This document shows, one piece after another, positions 33,850 to 41,382 of a DNA stretch of 64,000 nucleotides. Where the stretch lies: assembly GCA_016235815.1 (NCBI GenBank), contig JACRIM010000004.1:52956-116955 (forward strand), in the 5' to 3' direction. This DNA comes from Planctomycetota bacterium. Lineage in GTDB: Bacteria; Planctomycetota; Phycisphaerae; UBA1845; UTPLA1. Both the position numbers and the translations under genes were made by a program. Under the pieces are notes generated by a model that saw only the letters and a program-made list of their open reading frames with translations, ran no database searches and was not told the origin of the DNA. Numbering within the stretch: the first letter of the stretch is position 1; each line of letters opens with the position of its first letter.

Positions 33850-34914
33850 ATGAAATCGCACGAAACCCTGCGCCCCATCTGGTGGAATGATTCCGTTGCG
33901 CCCGCCGGCGCGTTGGAATTGATCGATCAGACCCGTCTTCCAACAGAAACGGTCAACATCACCTGTCGCACCCTCGATTCCGTCTGGCAGGCCATCAAGC
34001 AGTTGCAGGTCCGCGGCGCGCCGGCCATCGGCGTTGCGGCGGCCTACGGTGTGATTGTGGGTCTCGATGAAGCAAAACCCGGCGATGCGACGTGGCCCGC
34101 GGCGCTCGGCGAGGTCTGCGACCATCTCGCCACCAGCCGCCCCACGGCCGTCAATCTCTTCTGGGCGCTCGGCCGGATGCGCGATTACGGCAAATCCCTC
34201 GGGGCGATTTCCTGGTCCTCCGCCCGTGTTGCCTTGCTGAAGGAAGCGCACACCATTCGGGATGAAGACGCCGCCATGTGCCGCGCCATCGGAAAGCATG
34301 GTCAGCAGGTCATCGCCGAGAACTCCGGCGTGCTTACGCATTGCAACGCCGGCGCATTGGCGACCAGCGAATACGGCACGGCGCTTGCGGTGATGTATGC
34401 CGCGCACGAGCAGGGGCGCAAGTTCCGGGTCTTCGCGGATGAGACGCGCCCGCTGTTGCAAGGCTCACGGCTCACCGTCTGGGAATTGCAGCGCGCCGGC
34501 ATCGACGCCACGCTGATCTGCGACAACATGGCCGCCGTGGTGATGCGCGATAAGAAAGTGAATGTTGTCATCACGGGCGCCGATCGCATTGCCGCGAATG
34601 GAGATGCCGCGAATAAGATCGGCACTTATGGCGTCGCCGTATTGGCCAATGCCCATGGATTGAAGTTTTACGTCGCCGCCCCGAGCAGCACGTTTGATTT
34701 GTCCATCCCCGATGGCTCGCATATTCCCATTGAGGAGCGACAGGCCGACGAAGTACGCTCGTTGGGCGGTCGGCAGACGGCCCCGGCGGATATTCCCGTG
34801 TTCAATCCCGCCTTTGACGTTACCCCCGCACGACTCATAACCGGGATCATTACCGAGCGCGGCATGATCACCCCTGTGACGGCCGAAAATGTACGAAAAG
34901 TCCTTGGAAAATAG
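33850..34914 (+). CDS. mtnA: Methylthioribose-1-phosphate isomerase
   Basis: Converts 5-methylthioribose 1-phosphate to methylthioribulose 1-phosphate in methionine salvage. The 354 residues carry VRGAPAIGVAAAYG, LTHCNAGALATSEYGTALA with the catalytic Cys, ADETRPLLQGSRLTVWEL and TGADRIAANGD with the catalytic Asp. The family is related to eIF2B, but this Cys/Asp pair and the length mark MtnA. It is last in the run that starts near 29330. Other salvage genes are not in the window. Confidence 0.95.
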   Translation: MKSHETLRPIWWNDSVAPAGALELIDQTRLPTETVNITCRTLDSVWQAIKQLQVRGAPAIGVAAAYGVIVGLDEAKPGDATWPAALGEVCDHLATSRPTAVNLFWALGRMRDYGKSLGAISWSSARVALLKEAHTIRDEDAAMCRAIGKHGQQVIAENSGVLTHCNAGALATSEYGTALAVMYAAHEQGRKFRVFADETRPLLQGSRLTVWELQRAGIDATLICDNMAAVVMRDKKVNVVITGADRIAANGDAANKIGTYGVAVLANAHGLKFYVAAPSSTFDLSIPDGSHIPIEERQADEVRSLGGRQTAPADIPVFNPAFDVTPARLITGIITERGMITPVTAENVRKVLGK

Positions 34915-34983
34915 GGTGGTTTTGAGGCTTCCCCCGCCGTCCTCACAATTCGCACCAAGCCCCGGCGACTCCGACTCTCGCCC

Positions 34984-35012
34984 TTGAAAGCGTCCGCGTA
35001 TTGGGGTATTAT
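34984..35012 (+). promoter_or_regulatory. Strong sigma-70-type promoter for the small exported proteins
   Basis: TTGAAA (34984-34989) and TATTAT (35007-35012) are 17 bases apart, the best promoter match I found in the window. Transcription would start near 35019, about 80 bases before the ATG at 35098. Confidence 0.65.
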
Positions 35013-35097
35013 CCAGTGGGTTGACGAGACGGCCCCGAAACCCGCCTCGTCCAACTGCATTCCTGTTAGCCTGCCTGGGGAAGTTGAGGATCGACAT

Positions 35098-35370
35098 ATG
35101 AAGCGTCGTCATCTAATCAAGATTGCTACGTTTCTCGCGCTGGGTTCCGTGGTAACACAGGCCGGCGCCTGTTGGATCATTGGTGCGAACACGCTGGTCG
35201 CCGGCGCTGCCGGTGCCCTGCTCGATGCCAACGGTCGATTCCTCGGCGTGATCAACGTGTGTGGTATCCCGGACGTGGTCGTTGTCGACACGAATGGCGT
35301 CGCCGGAGATGTGCAAAACGCAGAGGATGACTTGTTTACGGGTTGTCCGATTACGTTTGTGCAGGAATAG
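35098..35370 (+). CDS. Small exported protein 1
   Basis: A 90-residue protein from the ATG at 35098, which has GAGGA upstream. Residues 1-23 are a signal peptide (MKRRHLIKIATFLALGSVVT, then QAGA). The mature part is about 66 residues with three Cys (ACW, VNVCG-like INVCG, TGCP) and a hydrophobic strand DVVVVD. I know no function. Its neighbour at 35457 has the same build (basic N-terminus, signal, N-x-CG motif), so the two may be paralogues. A strong promoter precedes it and a terminator follows the pair. Confidence 0.7.
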   Translation: MKRRHLIKIATFLALGSVVTQAGACWIIGANTLVAGAAGALLDANGRFLGVINVCGIPDVVVVDTNGVAGDVQNAEDDLFTGCPITFVQE

Positions 35371-35456
35371 AATTCGGCGCCGCTAAAAGGATGATCGGGG
35401 CAACTGGCGTAACGTGTCCCTCGCTTGGAAAGTTTGATTCAGAGAGGTTTTCAATC

Positions 35457-35798
35457 ATGCGAAAGCACAAGCGTCTCAAGAAGGCCATGCTCGGTTTAAC
35501 CGTCATGCTTGGCGGTAGTACGGTCATGGCCGACGGCTGCCTCAACACCCTCGCCTCGGTCAACATCTGCGGCACGGTGCTGACCTTCTGCACCCCTGCC
35601 GATCAGTTGAACCTATTCTTCCCGTATCTCCAGGTACCGGACTATCAGACCGACCCCTCATGCACCATTCCTCTGGGGTGCGGCCCGAGTGATGTTTACA
35701 CCAACATTCCCGCGGGCTTCCCCGGTGGCGGCGGCATCAACCAGCCCACGCTAAGCCAAACCGGCAATACCGGCGGTGGTGGTGGCGGCGGCGTCTAA
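35457..35798 (+). CDS. Small exported protein 2
   Basis: A 113-residue protein from the ATG at 35457, preceded by GAGAGG. A signal peptide (MRKHKRLKKAMLGLTVMLGG) is followed by a Cys-containing region (DGCLNTLASVNICG, LTFCTP, PSCTIPLGCG) and a Gly-rich tail (GFPGGGG; NTGGGGGGGV). The mature part holds six Cys. It shares the N-x-CG block with protein 1. No known domain is seen. The gene is followed by a strong terminator at 35832. Confidence 0.7.
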   Translation: MRKHKRLKKAMLGLTVMLGGSTVMADGCLNTLASVNICGTVLTFCTPADQLNLFFPYLQVPDYQTDPSCTIPLGCGPSDVYTNIPAGFPGGGGINQPTLSQTGNTGGGGGGGV

Positions 35799-35831
35799 CC
35801 GCTCCATCGAGTCAACGCGATTGATCAAAAA

Positions 35832-35862
35832 GCCGTCGCCTTCACGCGGCGGTTTTTTTTTT
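35832..35862 (+). terminator. Rho-independent terminator
   Basis: Arms CCGTCGC (35833-35839) and GCGGCGG (35846-35852) pair over seven bases around a six-base loop, followed at once by ten T. It ends the small exported protein operon. Confidence 0.9.
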
Positions 35863-35998
35863 GCGCGCATTTCACACCCTGCGCCGCAGCCGGTTTGACC
35901 TTGCCGTGCATCGACTCATACGATGCCCTCCTCGCGGGAAGCTCACTTCGCCGCGTTTCATTCATCATCCGCATTGCTTTTTGATTGCGAGGATCATC

Positions 35999-37225
35999 AT
36001 GGGTTTCCTGGCGGGGTCGGTCAGCTTCTCGCGCTTTCGCGTGGTCGGCGGTTCGCCCAAGCGGCTCGACGACAATCTCATGGAGAAATTCCGGGCCCAG
36101 GCCGTCGGCAAGCAGCGCGTCATGCGCTCCGACCGCGAAGAGGTCGGCTGGATCGGGGGCCGGCATCTGCTGGACCGCGAATTCGACGCTGAGAAAAACG
36201 TCATCCTTGAATGCCTGCACTTCGGTCTGCGCATCGACAGTAACAAAGTGCCGCCCGACATCCTCCGCGCCTATGTGCAGATGGAGCTGGACGCCCTTCG
36301 CAAGCACGCCGACGGCGCGAAAGGCGCGGCGTTCGCAAAACTAAAAAAGGCCGCCATGCAGGCCGCCAGGGATCGCGCCGAGCAGGAAGTAAAGGAAGGG
36401 CGCTACCGAAGCCAGAAGCAATTCCCGATTCTCTGGGACACGCGCACCGATGTGCTCTATTACGGCAGCACGTCCGCGACCGCCATCGAACGACTGCAAA
36501 GTCTCTTCCGCGACACGTTCGAAAAACGACTCGAACCGATCACCGCCGGCGCGGCGGCCTATGAGTTCGCGGAAAAGAGCGGCATCGAACGCCGTGTGGA
36601 ATCAATGCGCCCCGCGCGATTCGTTCCGCACCCCGACGGCAACGGCCACACCGAAGTTTTTTGGTCGACGAAGGATCCGTCGTCGCGCGATTACCTCGGC
36701 AACGAATTCGCCCTGTGGCTGTGGTATACGCTCGGTGAGGAGTCGGAGAACGTGACGCTTTCCGATTCGACCGAGGCCGCGGTTGTCATCGTCAAACAAC
36801 TGGCGCTCGAGTGCCCGTGGGCACAGTTCGGCCGCGCCGTCATGACGGCCGAAGGCCCCGCACGACTCGCGGAAAGTCGCGTCGCCGCCGGCACCGGCAA
36901 ACTCCCGCGCAAACTCGGCATGATCGTGACACGACAAGGGTCGCAGTACGAATTCATCCTGACGCCGGAGTCGCTTGCCGTTTCGGGGGCGATTCTCCCG
37001 CCGGTGAGCGAGGAGGCCGAAGGTCGCGAACGCCTGGAAGAGCGCGTCGAGCAGGTGCGCCATCTCGGTGAAACCGTCGATTTGCTTTATCACGCATTCC
37101 TCGGCAGGCGGCTTTCGTCAGAGTGGCAGGCCGATCTGGAACGCATGGCCGCGTGGCTTGGCGGCGGCAAGTCGCGCGGCACAGCGCCGGTTGTCACGCC
37201 GGAATCCGAATCGGTCGTGGTGTAG
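35999..37225 (+). CDS. RdgC-like protein
   Basis: A 408-residue protein from the ATG at 35999, with GAGGA upstream. The layout follows RdgC, the ring-forming DNA-binding protein that limits RecA loading: an N-terminal block with VGWIGGRHLLD and LHFGLRIDSNKVPPDI, a basic helical stretch KLKKAAMQAARDRAEQEVKE, then FPILWDTRTDVLYYGST and ERLQSLFRDTF. The match is by pattern, not close identity, and the protein is about 100 residues longer than E. coli RdgC. An alternative is an unrelated protein of the same build. It precedes a GT4 gene by 23 bases. Confidence 0.5.
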   Translation: MGFLAGSVSFSRFRVVGGSPKRLDDNLMEKFRAQAVGKQRVMRSDREEVGWIGGRHLLDREFDAEKNVILECLHFGLRIDSNKVPPDILRAYVQMELDALRKHADGAKGAAFAKLKKAAMQAARDRAEQEVKEGRYRSQKQFPILWDTRTDVLYYGSTSATAIERLQSLFRDTFEKRLEPITAGAAAYEFAEKSGIERRVESMRPARFVPHPDGNGHTEVFWSTKDPSSRDYLGNEFALWLWYTLGEESENVTLSDSTEAAVVIVKQLALECPWAQFGRAVMTAEGPARLAESRVAAGTGKLPRKLGMIVTRQGSQYEFILTPESLAVSGAILPPVSEEAEGRERLEERVEQVRHLGETVDLLYHAFLGRRLSSEWQADLERMAAWLGGGKSRGTAPVVTPESESVVV

Positions 37226-37248
37226 TCGGCGCAAGAATTGGTGATACG

Positions 37249-38502
37249 ATGCGCGGCGTGTCGGCGCCGCGCGAACTGTTCATCGTTTCCTATTGGTATC
37301 CGCCCGCGGTTGGGGCCGCGGCCGAGCGCGTGCATTCGTTCGCGCGGCATCTCCCTTCGCTGGGGTGGAATGTTTCGGTTCTTACATCGTGGCACGTATC
37401 CGACGCACCGAAGGACAAAGGCGTCGTGGTGCATCGCGCGCTGGACCCGTCCGCGAAATCGACCGCGCCCTTTGCCGACTATGACCCGCGCGCCCGCCCA
37501 TCGGTGATCAAAGCCTGGCTTCGCGAATTCATCTTTCCCGATCGCTTTCGCCTCTGGCAACGCGCCGCCGTCAGGATGGGCGAAGCGGCAGCTCGCGATG
37601 CCGACGCGATCCTCGTGTCTTTCCCGCCGGCGAGCGCCGTGCTTGCGGCGCTCACGCTCCACGAAGCGACCCGCCGGCCCCTCATCATCGACTTTCGCGA
37701 CAACTGGTTCGGCCCCGGTGGATACGAGCCAATGCGCGCCGCGGCCCGGGCGCGCCATGAGGAGTTGGAGCGCCGCGCCCTGATGCATGCGACCGGGCTA
37801 ATCGCCGTCTCCGAGACCATGGCCGACGCCCTCGCAAGGCGACACAAGTTCCCGCGCCATCGCATCGCGGTCATTCCAAACGGATACGAGCCAGATCAAG
37901 CCCTCCATCCGCGCGATTCGGCCGTGTCGCTGCATCCATTAACGATCTCACACGTCGGCACGGTGATCCCCCGCAATCGACCGGACATGTTCTTCGATTC
38001 GCTGCGGGCGTTGCAAGCAACCGAGAAGATCGCAGACGTCCGATTTCGCTTTGTGGGGAATCTGTCGCGCGACTTTATCCGGGAGATCGGCCTCGCCGAC
38101 GTGGTGGAGGCAACAGGTCTCGTGTCGCGCGAATCGGCCCGCCGCGAAATGGACTCGGCGGCGGCACTGTTGTTGCTGGTCGGCAATTATGTCGGCACGT
38201 GGGGCAACAACGCCAAACTGTTTGAGTATGTCCAGACCGGCCGCCCCATTTTGTGCCTCGAAGAAACCGCCGGTAGCAACGACGGTAAGTTGCTGCGCCG
38301 GTTCGCGGCCGAGCGCAGCTTCTTCGGATTAATGCACGATCACGAGTCAATCACGCGGGCCATCGACGAACTCCGCACGTTCCTTTCCTCGACGCCATCC
38401 TCCGCACTGCACCTCGAGGCCGAGTTTCAACAATACAGTCGCCAGCGACTCGCCGCCGCACTTTCGGAAGCGTTGACTGCCTTCCTGAAGGAACGCAAGT
38501 AG
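37249..38502 (+). CDS. Family 4 glycosyltransferase
   Basis: A 417-residue GT-B enzyme. The N-terminal domain begins with IVSYWYPPAVGAAAERV, typical of GT4 enzymes that sense a glycine-rich acceptor loop, and includes PLIIDFRDNWFG. The donor domain has VIPNGYEPD and NNAKLFEYVQTGRPILCLEE. It probably adds a sugar to a surface polysaccharide. It follows the RdgC-like gene closely and precedes the SRP RNA gene, neither of which suggests its pathway. Confidence 0.85.
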   Translation: MRGVSAPRELFIVSYWYPPAVGAAAERVHSFARHLPSLGWNVSVLTSWHVSDAPKDKGVVVHRALDPSAKSTAPFADYDPRARPSVIKAWLREFIFPDRFRLWQRAAVRMGEAAARDADAILVSFPPASAVLAALTLHEATRRPLIIDFRDNWFGPGGYEPMRAAARARHEELERRALMHATGLIAVSETMADALARRHKFPRHRIAVIPNGYEPDQALHPRDSAVSLHPLTISHVGTVIPRNRPDMFFDSLRALQATEKIADVRFRFVGNLSRDFIREIGLADVVEATGLVSRESARREMDSAAALLLLVGNYVGTWGNNAKLFEYVQTGRPILCLEETAGSNDGKLLRRFAAERSFFGLMHDHESITRAIDELRTFLSSTPSSALHLEAEFQQYSRQRLAAALSEALTAFLKERK

Positions 38503-38540
38503 CGTGATTGCCGGAACTTCGGCGTCATTCGGCGCTTCGC

Positions 38541-38569
38541 GTGGCAGGGGTTGGCCCGGCCCGTATAAT
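38541..38569 (+). promoter_or_regulatory. Promoter of the SRP RNA gene
   Basis: GTGGCA (38541-38546) and a perfect TATAAT (38564-38569) are 17 bases apart. The predicted start near 38576 lies about 12 bases before the first paired base of the SRP RNA. Confidence 0.7.
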
Positions 38570-38587
38570 CCCGCGGTTGGCAGGGGA

Positions 38588-38719
38588 TCGTCCCTCGACA
38601 TCGCGGCCTGGTCTCATGCAATGCGCGATTGGAGACAACGGGTCAGGCTGGAAACAGAGCAGCCCAGCTGCGAAAGCCCATGTGCCGTGAGGAGCTGGGC
38701 CGCGATGTCGTAGGGATGA
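38588..38719 (+). ncRNA. ffs: Signal recognition particle RNA (4.5S-like)
   Basis: The apical SRP core is exact: GGTCAGG, then CTG-GAAA-CAG (a GNRA tetraloop on a three-pair stem), then AGCAGCC (38641-38664), the Ffh-binding domain of helix 8. The outer helix is strong: CGACATCGCGGCC (38596-38608) pairs over 13 bases with GGCCGCGATGTCG (38698-38710) and, after one bulged T, eight more pairs follow to 38719. At about 132 bases it is slightly longer than E. coli 4.5S RNA and lacks an Alu domain. A TATAAT promoter precedes it. Gene order SRP RNA-dnaX-ybaB-recR is the same as in Bacillus subtilis. Confidence 0.93.
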
Positions 38720-38775
38720 AAGCCGCCAAGGGCGGTCGCCCTCAGTGCGATTGTGTATTTTTTTGACGTTTTCAC

Positions 38776-38835
38776 GTTTTGGTTTTTGGCGTTTTAGTTT
38801 TTGGCGTTTTGGTTTTTGAAGTATTGGCTTTCGAC
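38776..38835 (+). repeat. Four 15-bp T-rich tandem repeats
   Basis: Units at 38776, 38791, 38806 and 38821 are variants of GTTTTGGTTTTTGGC. A shorter GTTTCGAC repeat follows. The array lies just before dnaX, in frame with it, and would encode a repeated V-F-G-V-L peptide if translation began upstream. A weak hairpin (CCGCC/GGCGG at 38723-38735) and seven T at 38758-38764 lie between it and the SRP RNA. Confidence 0.8.
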
Positions 38836-38853
38836 GTTTCGACGTTTCTCCCT

Positions 38854-40275
38854 ATGTCCTACACCGTCCTTGCCCGCAAGTTTCGCAGCCGCACCTTCGA
38901 CGAGGTCGTGGGGCAGACCGCCGTCGTCACCACGCTCCGAAACGCCATCACCCAGAATCGCATCCACCACGGCTACCTCTTCACCGGTACGCGCGGCGTC
39001 GGCAAGACGTCGATGGCCCGCATCCTCGCGAAGTGCCTGAATTGCCTCTCGACCGACGGCCCGACCATGACGCCCTGCGGCACCTGCGACTCCTGCATCG
39101 GCGTCTCTCGCGGCGAGGATGTGGACGTGGTCGAAATTGACGCCGCCAGCAACACCGGCGTGGACAACATCCGCGAGCTTCGCAGCAACGCGGTCTATCG
39201 CCCGGCCCGCGCGCGATACAAGATCTACATCATCGACGAAGTTCACATGCTTAGTCCCGGGGCGTTCAACGCGCTCCTGAAGACGCTCGAAGAGCCGCCT
39301 GAGCATGTGAAGTTCATCCTCGCGACCACCGAAGTACAAAAGATCCCGCCGACGATCCTCAGTCGCGTGCAGCGGTTCGACTTCAAGTCGATCTCCCCGG
39401 CCGACATTGCGGCCCAGCTCGCCATGATCTGCAAAGAAGAAAAGGTCGAGGCCGAAGAGGAGGCGCTGCGCCGCGTGGCCCGCCTTGCCAATGGTTCGAT
39501 GCGCGATGCCCTGTCGCTGCTCGACCAGGCGCTTTCCATGGGCGGCAATCAGTTGACCGGCGACGTGGTCAACGAACTCTTCCCGACGACGCACGACGAA
39601 CAATTCGCCGAGTTGATCGACCGCCTCGCGGATTCCGATGCGGCCGGCGCGCTCACACTGGTCGACGCCACGCTCAGCATGGGCCACACGCTGGACTATT
39701 GGTGCTCGCGCCTGTCGAGCCAGCTTCGCGACTTGATGATCCTCCGCGTCTGCGGGGAAAACACCGACCTCGTCGATGCCCCGGCCGGCATTCGCACCAA
39801 GCTCGTTGCCCAGGCCCAGCGATTCGACTCGGGCGCCTATGTGTACATGATCAGCGTGATCGAGGAATTGCGTCGCAGTGTCCGCTCCGCCGGCACGGGC
39901 CGCGCCCTGCTCGATGCCGCGGTCATCCGCCTTGCCGAAGCGGCGAAGTTTTCGTCCATCGAGTCGTTGATCGCACAGGTGGATGGTGCCGCTGCCGCGC
40001 CGCGCGCAACACAGGCCCCTGCGCCGCGGTCATCCGCGCCGCCGCCGCCAGCCCGCGCGCCTGAAACAAGACCGCCCCCCGCCGCTCCGCGACCCACACC
40101 GCGACCGCAAGCCGCCGCTCCGGCCGAAGCGCCGGCCGCAGGCATGGGCCGTCGCGTGACGCAGGCCGACTTGAAGGCCGCGCATGCAGAGCCGGTGGTC
40201 AAAGCGGCGCTCGAAGTATTCGGCGGGAGGATCGTTGACGTGCAACGCGGCGATCCCAAACAGACCGACGAATGA
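38854..40275 (+). CDS. dnaX: DNA polymerase III subunit gamma/tau
   Basis: Clamp-loader ATPase of the replicase. The 473 residues begin MSYTVLARKFRSRTFDEVVG, the usual DnaX start, so I reject the open frame upstream that crosses the T-rich repeats. The P-loop is GTRGVGKTS (45-53), the zinc Cys are 64, 75, 78 and 81, the Walker B region is IIDEVHML (127-134), and sensor 1 is LATTEVQKIPPTILSR. After about 360 comes a Pro/Ala-rich linker and a short tail (KAALEVFGGRIVDV), so the protein is intermediate between gamma and tau in length. Confidence 0.96.
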   Translation: MSYTVLARKFRSRTFDEVVGQTAVVTTLRNAITQNRIHHGYLFTGTRGVGKTSMARILAKCLNCLSTDGPTMTPCGTCDSCIGVSRGEDVDVVEIDAASNTGVDNIRELRSNAVYRPARARYKIYIIDEVHMLSPGAFNALLKTLEEPPEHVKFILATTEVQKIPPTILSRVQRFDFKSISPADIAAQLAMICKEEKVEAEEEALRRVARLANGSMRDALSLLDQALSMGGNQLTGDVVNELFPTTHDEQFAELIDRLADSDAAGALTLVDATLSMGHTLDYWCSRLSSQLRDLMILRVCGENTDLVDAPAGIRTKLVAQAQRFDSGAYVYMISVIEELRRSVRSAGTGRALLDAAVIRLAEAAKFSSIESLIAQVDGAAAAPRATQAPAPRSSAPPPPARAPETRPPPAAPRPTPRPQAAAPAEAPAAGMGRRVTQADLKAAHAEPVVKAALEVFGGRIVDVQRGDPKQTDE

Positions 40276-40287
40276 CGGCGTAACGTA

Positions 40288-40314
40288 TCAGAGCCGCGAC
40301 CGTAAGGGAGCGGG
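40288..40314. repeat. 27-bp dispersed repeat, copy 1
   Basis: TCAGAGCCGCGACCGTAAGG followed by GAGCGGG. It recurs at 61906-61932 with three mismatches in 27 bases. It sits between dnaX and ybaB, inside the probable operon, 23 bases before the ybaB start. Confidence 0.75.
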
Positions 40315-40336
40315 ATTTGTTATCCAAGGAGTTCAC

Positions 40337-40678
40337 ATGTTCGGCGGAATTGGAAACCTGGCCAACGTCATGAAGCAGGCCATGGAAATGAAGGGCAAAC
40401 TGCAGGAGATGCAGGAGCTGGTGGCGAATCTGCGCTTCGAGGCCGACAGCGGCGCGGGCGCGGTGACGGCCACCGTGAACGGAAAACTCGAACTCGCCGC
40501 AATCAAGATCAGCCCGGAGACATTCAAGAGTGGAGACGTCGAGCTGGTTGAGGATCTCGTCCGCTCCGCCGTGTGCGCCGCGCAGCGCAAGGCCGCCGAC
40601 GGCGTCCGCGCCGAAATGGCGAAGATGACCGGCGGCATGAACATCCCCGGCCTCGACGGCCTGCTCGGCGCGAAATAA
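40337..40678 (+). CDS. ybaB: YbaB/EbfC nucleoid-associated protein
   Basis: A 113-residue DNA-binding protein that forms dimers and is commonly encoded between dnaX and recR. MFGGIGNLANVMKQAMEMKG and LQEMQELVANLRFEAD form the N-terminal helix; GAVTATVNGKLELAAIKI is the beta core; MTGGMNIPGL is the family C-terminus. The ATG at 40337 has a perfect AAGGAG. It lies 12 bases before recR. Confidence 0.96.
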   Translation: MFGGIGNLANVMKQAMEMKGKLQEMQELVANLRFEADSGAGAVTATVNGKLELAAIKISPETFKSGDVELVEDLVRSAVCAAQRKAADGVRAEMAKMTGGMNIPGLDGLLGAK

Positions 40679-40690
40679 GGCACCCTTCGC

Positions 40691-41293
40691 ATGGCCGATT
40701 CGACGCCCACCTCCTTGACGCGGCTTATGGCCGAGTTTGAGAAACTACCCGGCATCGGTCCGCGCAGCGCCGAGCGTCTCGCATTTCATATCCTCAAGTC
40801 GAGCAAGGAAGAAGCGATGGGCCTGGCCCACGCCATCCGCGACGTGAAGGACAACGTCCGCCACTGCCGCATCTGCTACAACCTCACCGAGTCCGACCCC
40901 TGCGGCATCTGCACCGATCCGCGCCGCGATGCCTCGCGCATCTTTGTCGTCGAACAGCCGAAGGATGTGCTGCTGCTCGAATCGACGGGCCTCGTGCGCG
41001 GCGTGTATCACGTTCTGCTCGGCCACATCGCCCCACTCGACGGCATCGAACCAGGCGATCTGACACTCGATGCGCTGGAGTCGCGCGTGAAGAAGGGCGG
41101 CATCGCCGAGATCGTCATCGCCACGAACCCCACGCTCGAAGGCGAAAGCACGGCCCTGCACATCAAGAGCATCCTCGCTTCGCATAAAGTCGCCGTCACA
41201 CGCCTCGCCCGCGGCCTGCCCTCCGGCTCGCAGATCGAGTACGCCAGCCGAGCTGTCCTGCAGGACGCCATTGAAGGCCGACGCGAGTTTTGA
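40691..41293 (+). CDS. recR: Recombination protein RecR
   Basis: RecR loads RecA with RecO on gapped DNA. The 200 residues contain the helix-hairpin-helix LPGIGPRSAERLAFHIL, the four-Cys zinc finger CRICYNL...DPCGIC, the Toprim core IFVVEQPKDVLLLE and the Walker-like C-terminal block VTRLARGLPSGSQIEYA. The length is normal. It completes the SRP RNA-dnaX-ybaB-recR set. Confidence 0.97.
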   Translation: MADSTPTSLTRLMAEFEKLPGIGPRSAERLAFHILKSSKEEAMGLAHAIRDVKDNVRHCRICYNLTESDPCGICTDPRRDASRIFVVEQPKDVLLLESTGLVRGVYHVLLGHIAPLDGIEPGDLTLDALESRVKKGGIAEIVIATNPTLEGESTALHIKSILASHKVAVTRLARGLPSGSQIEYASRAVLQDAIEGRREF

Positions 41294-41382
41294 CCTGTTA
41301 TCGCCGTTGAACTTCACCCTCTCAAAAGCGTATAGTCAGGGATGCCCTCTGCTCCCATCCCACGTATTCGGACCCAAGCCCC

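Noticed and set aside
38723..38764. Terminator after the SRP RNA
   Set aside because: The hairpin CCGCC/GGCGG and the seven-T run are 22 bases apart, too far for a standard Rho-independent terminator.
38776..38835. 15-bp repeats as a CRISPR array
   Set aside because: Units are contiguous without spacers and are low-complexity; no cas gene is near.
38779..38853. Upstream extension of dnaX (V-L-V-F-G repeats)
   Set aside because: DnaX proteins begin at MSYTVLARKFR; the extension is encoded by low-complexity DNA and lacks a ribosome-binding site.
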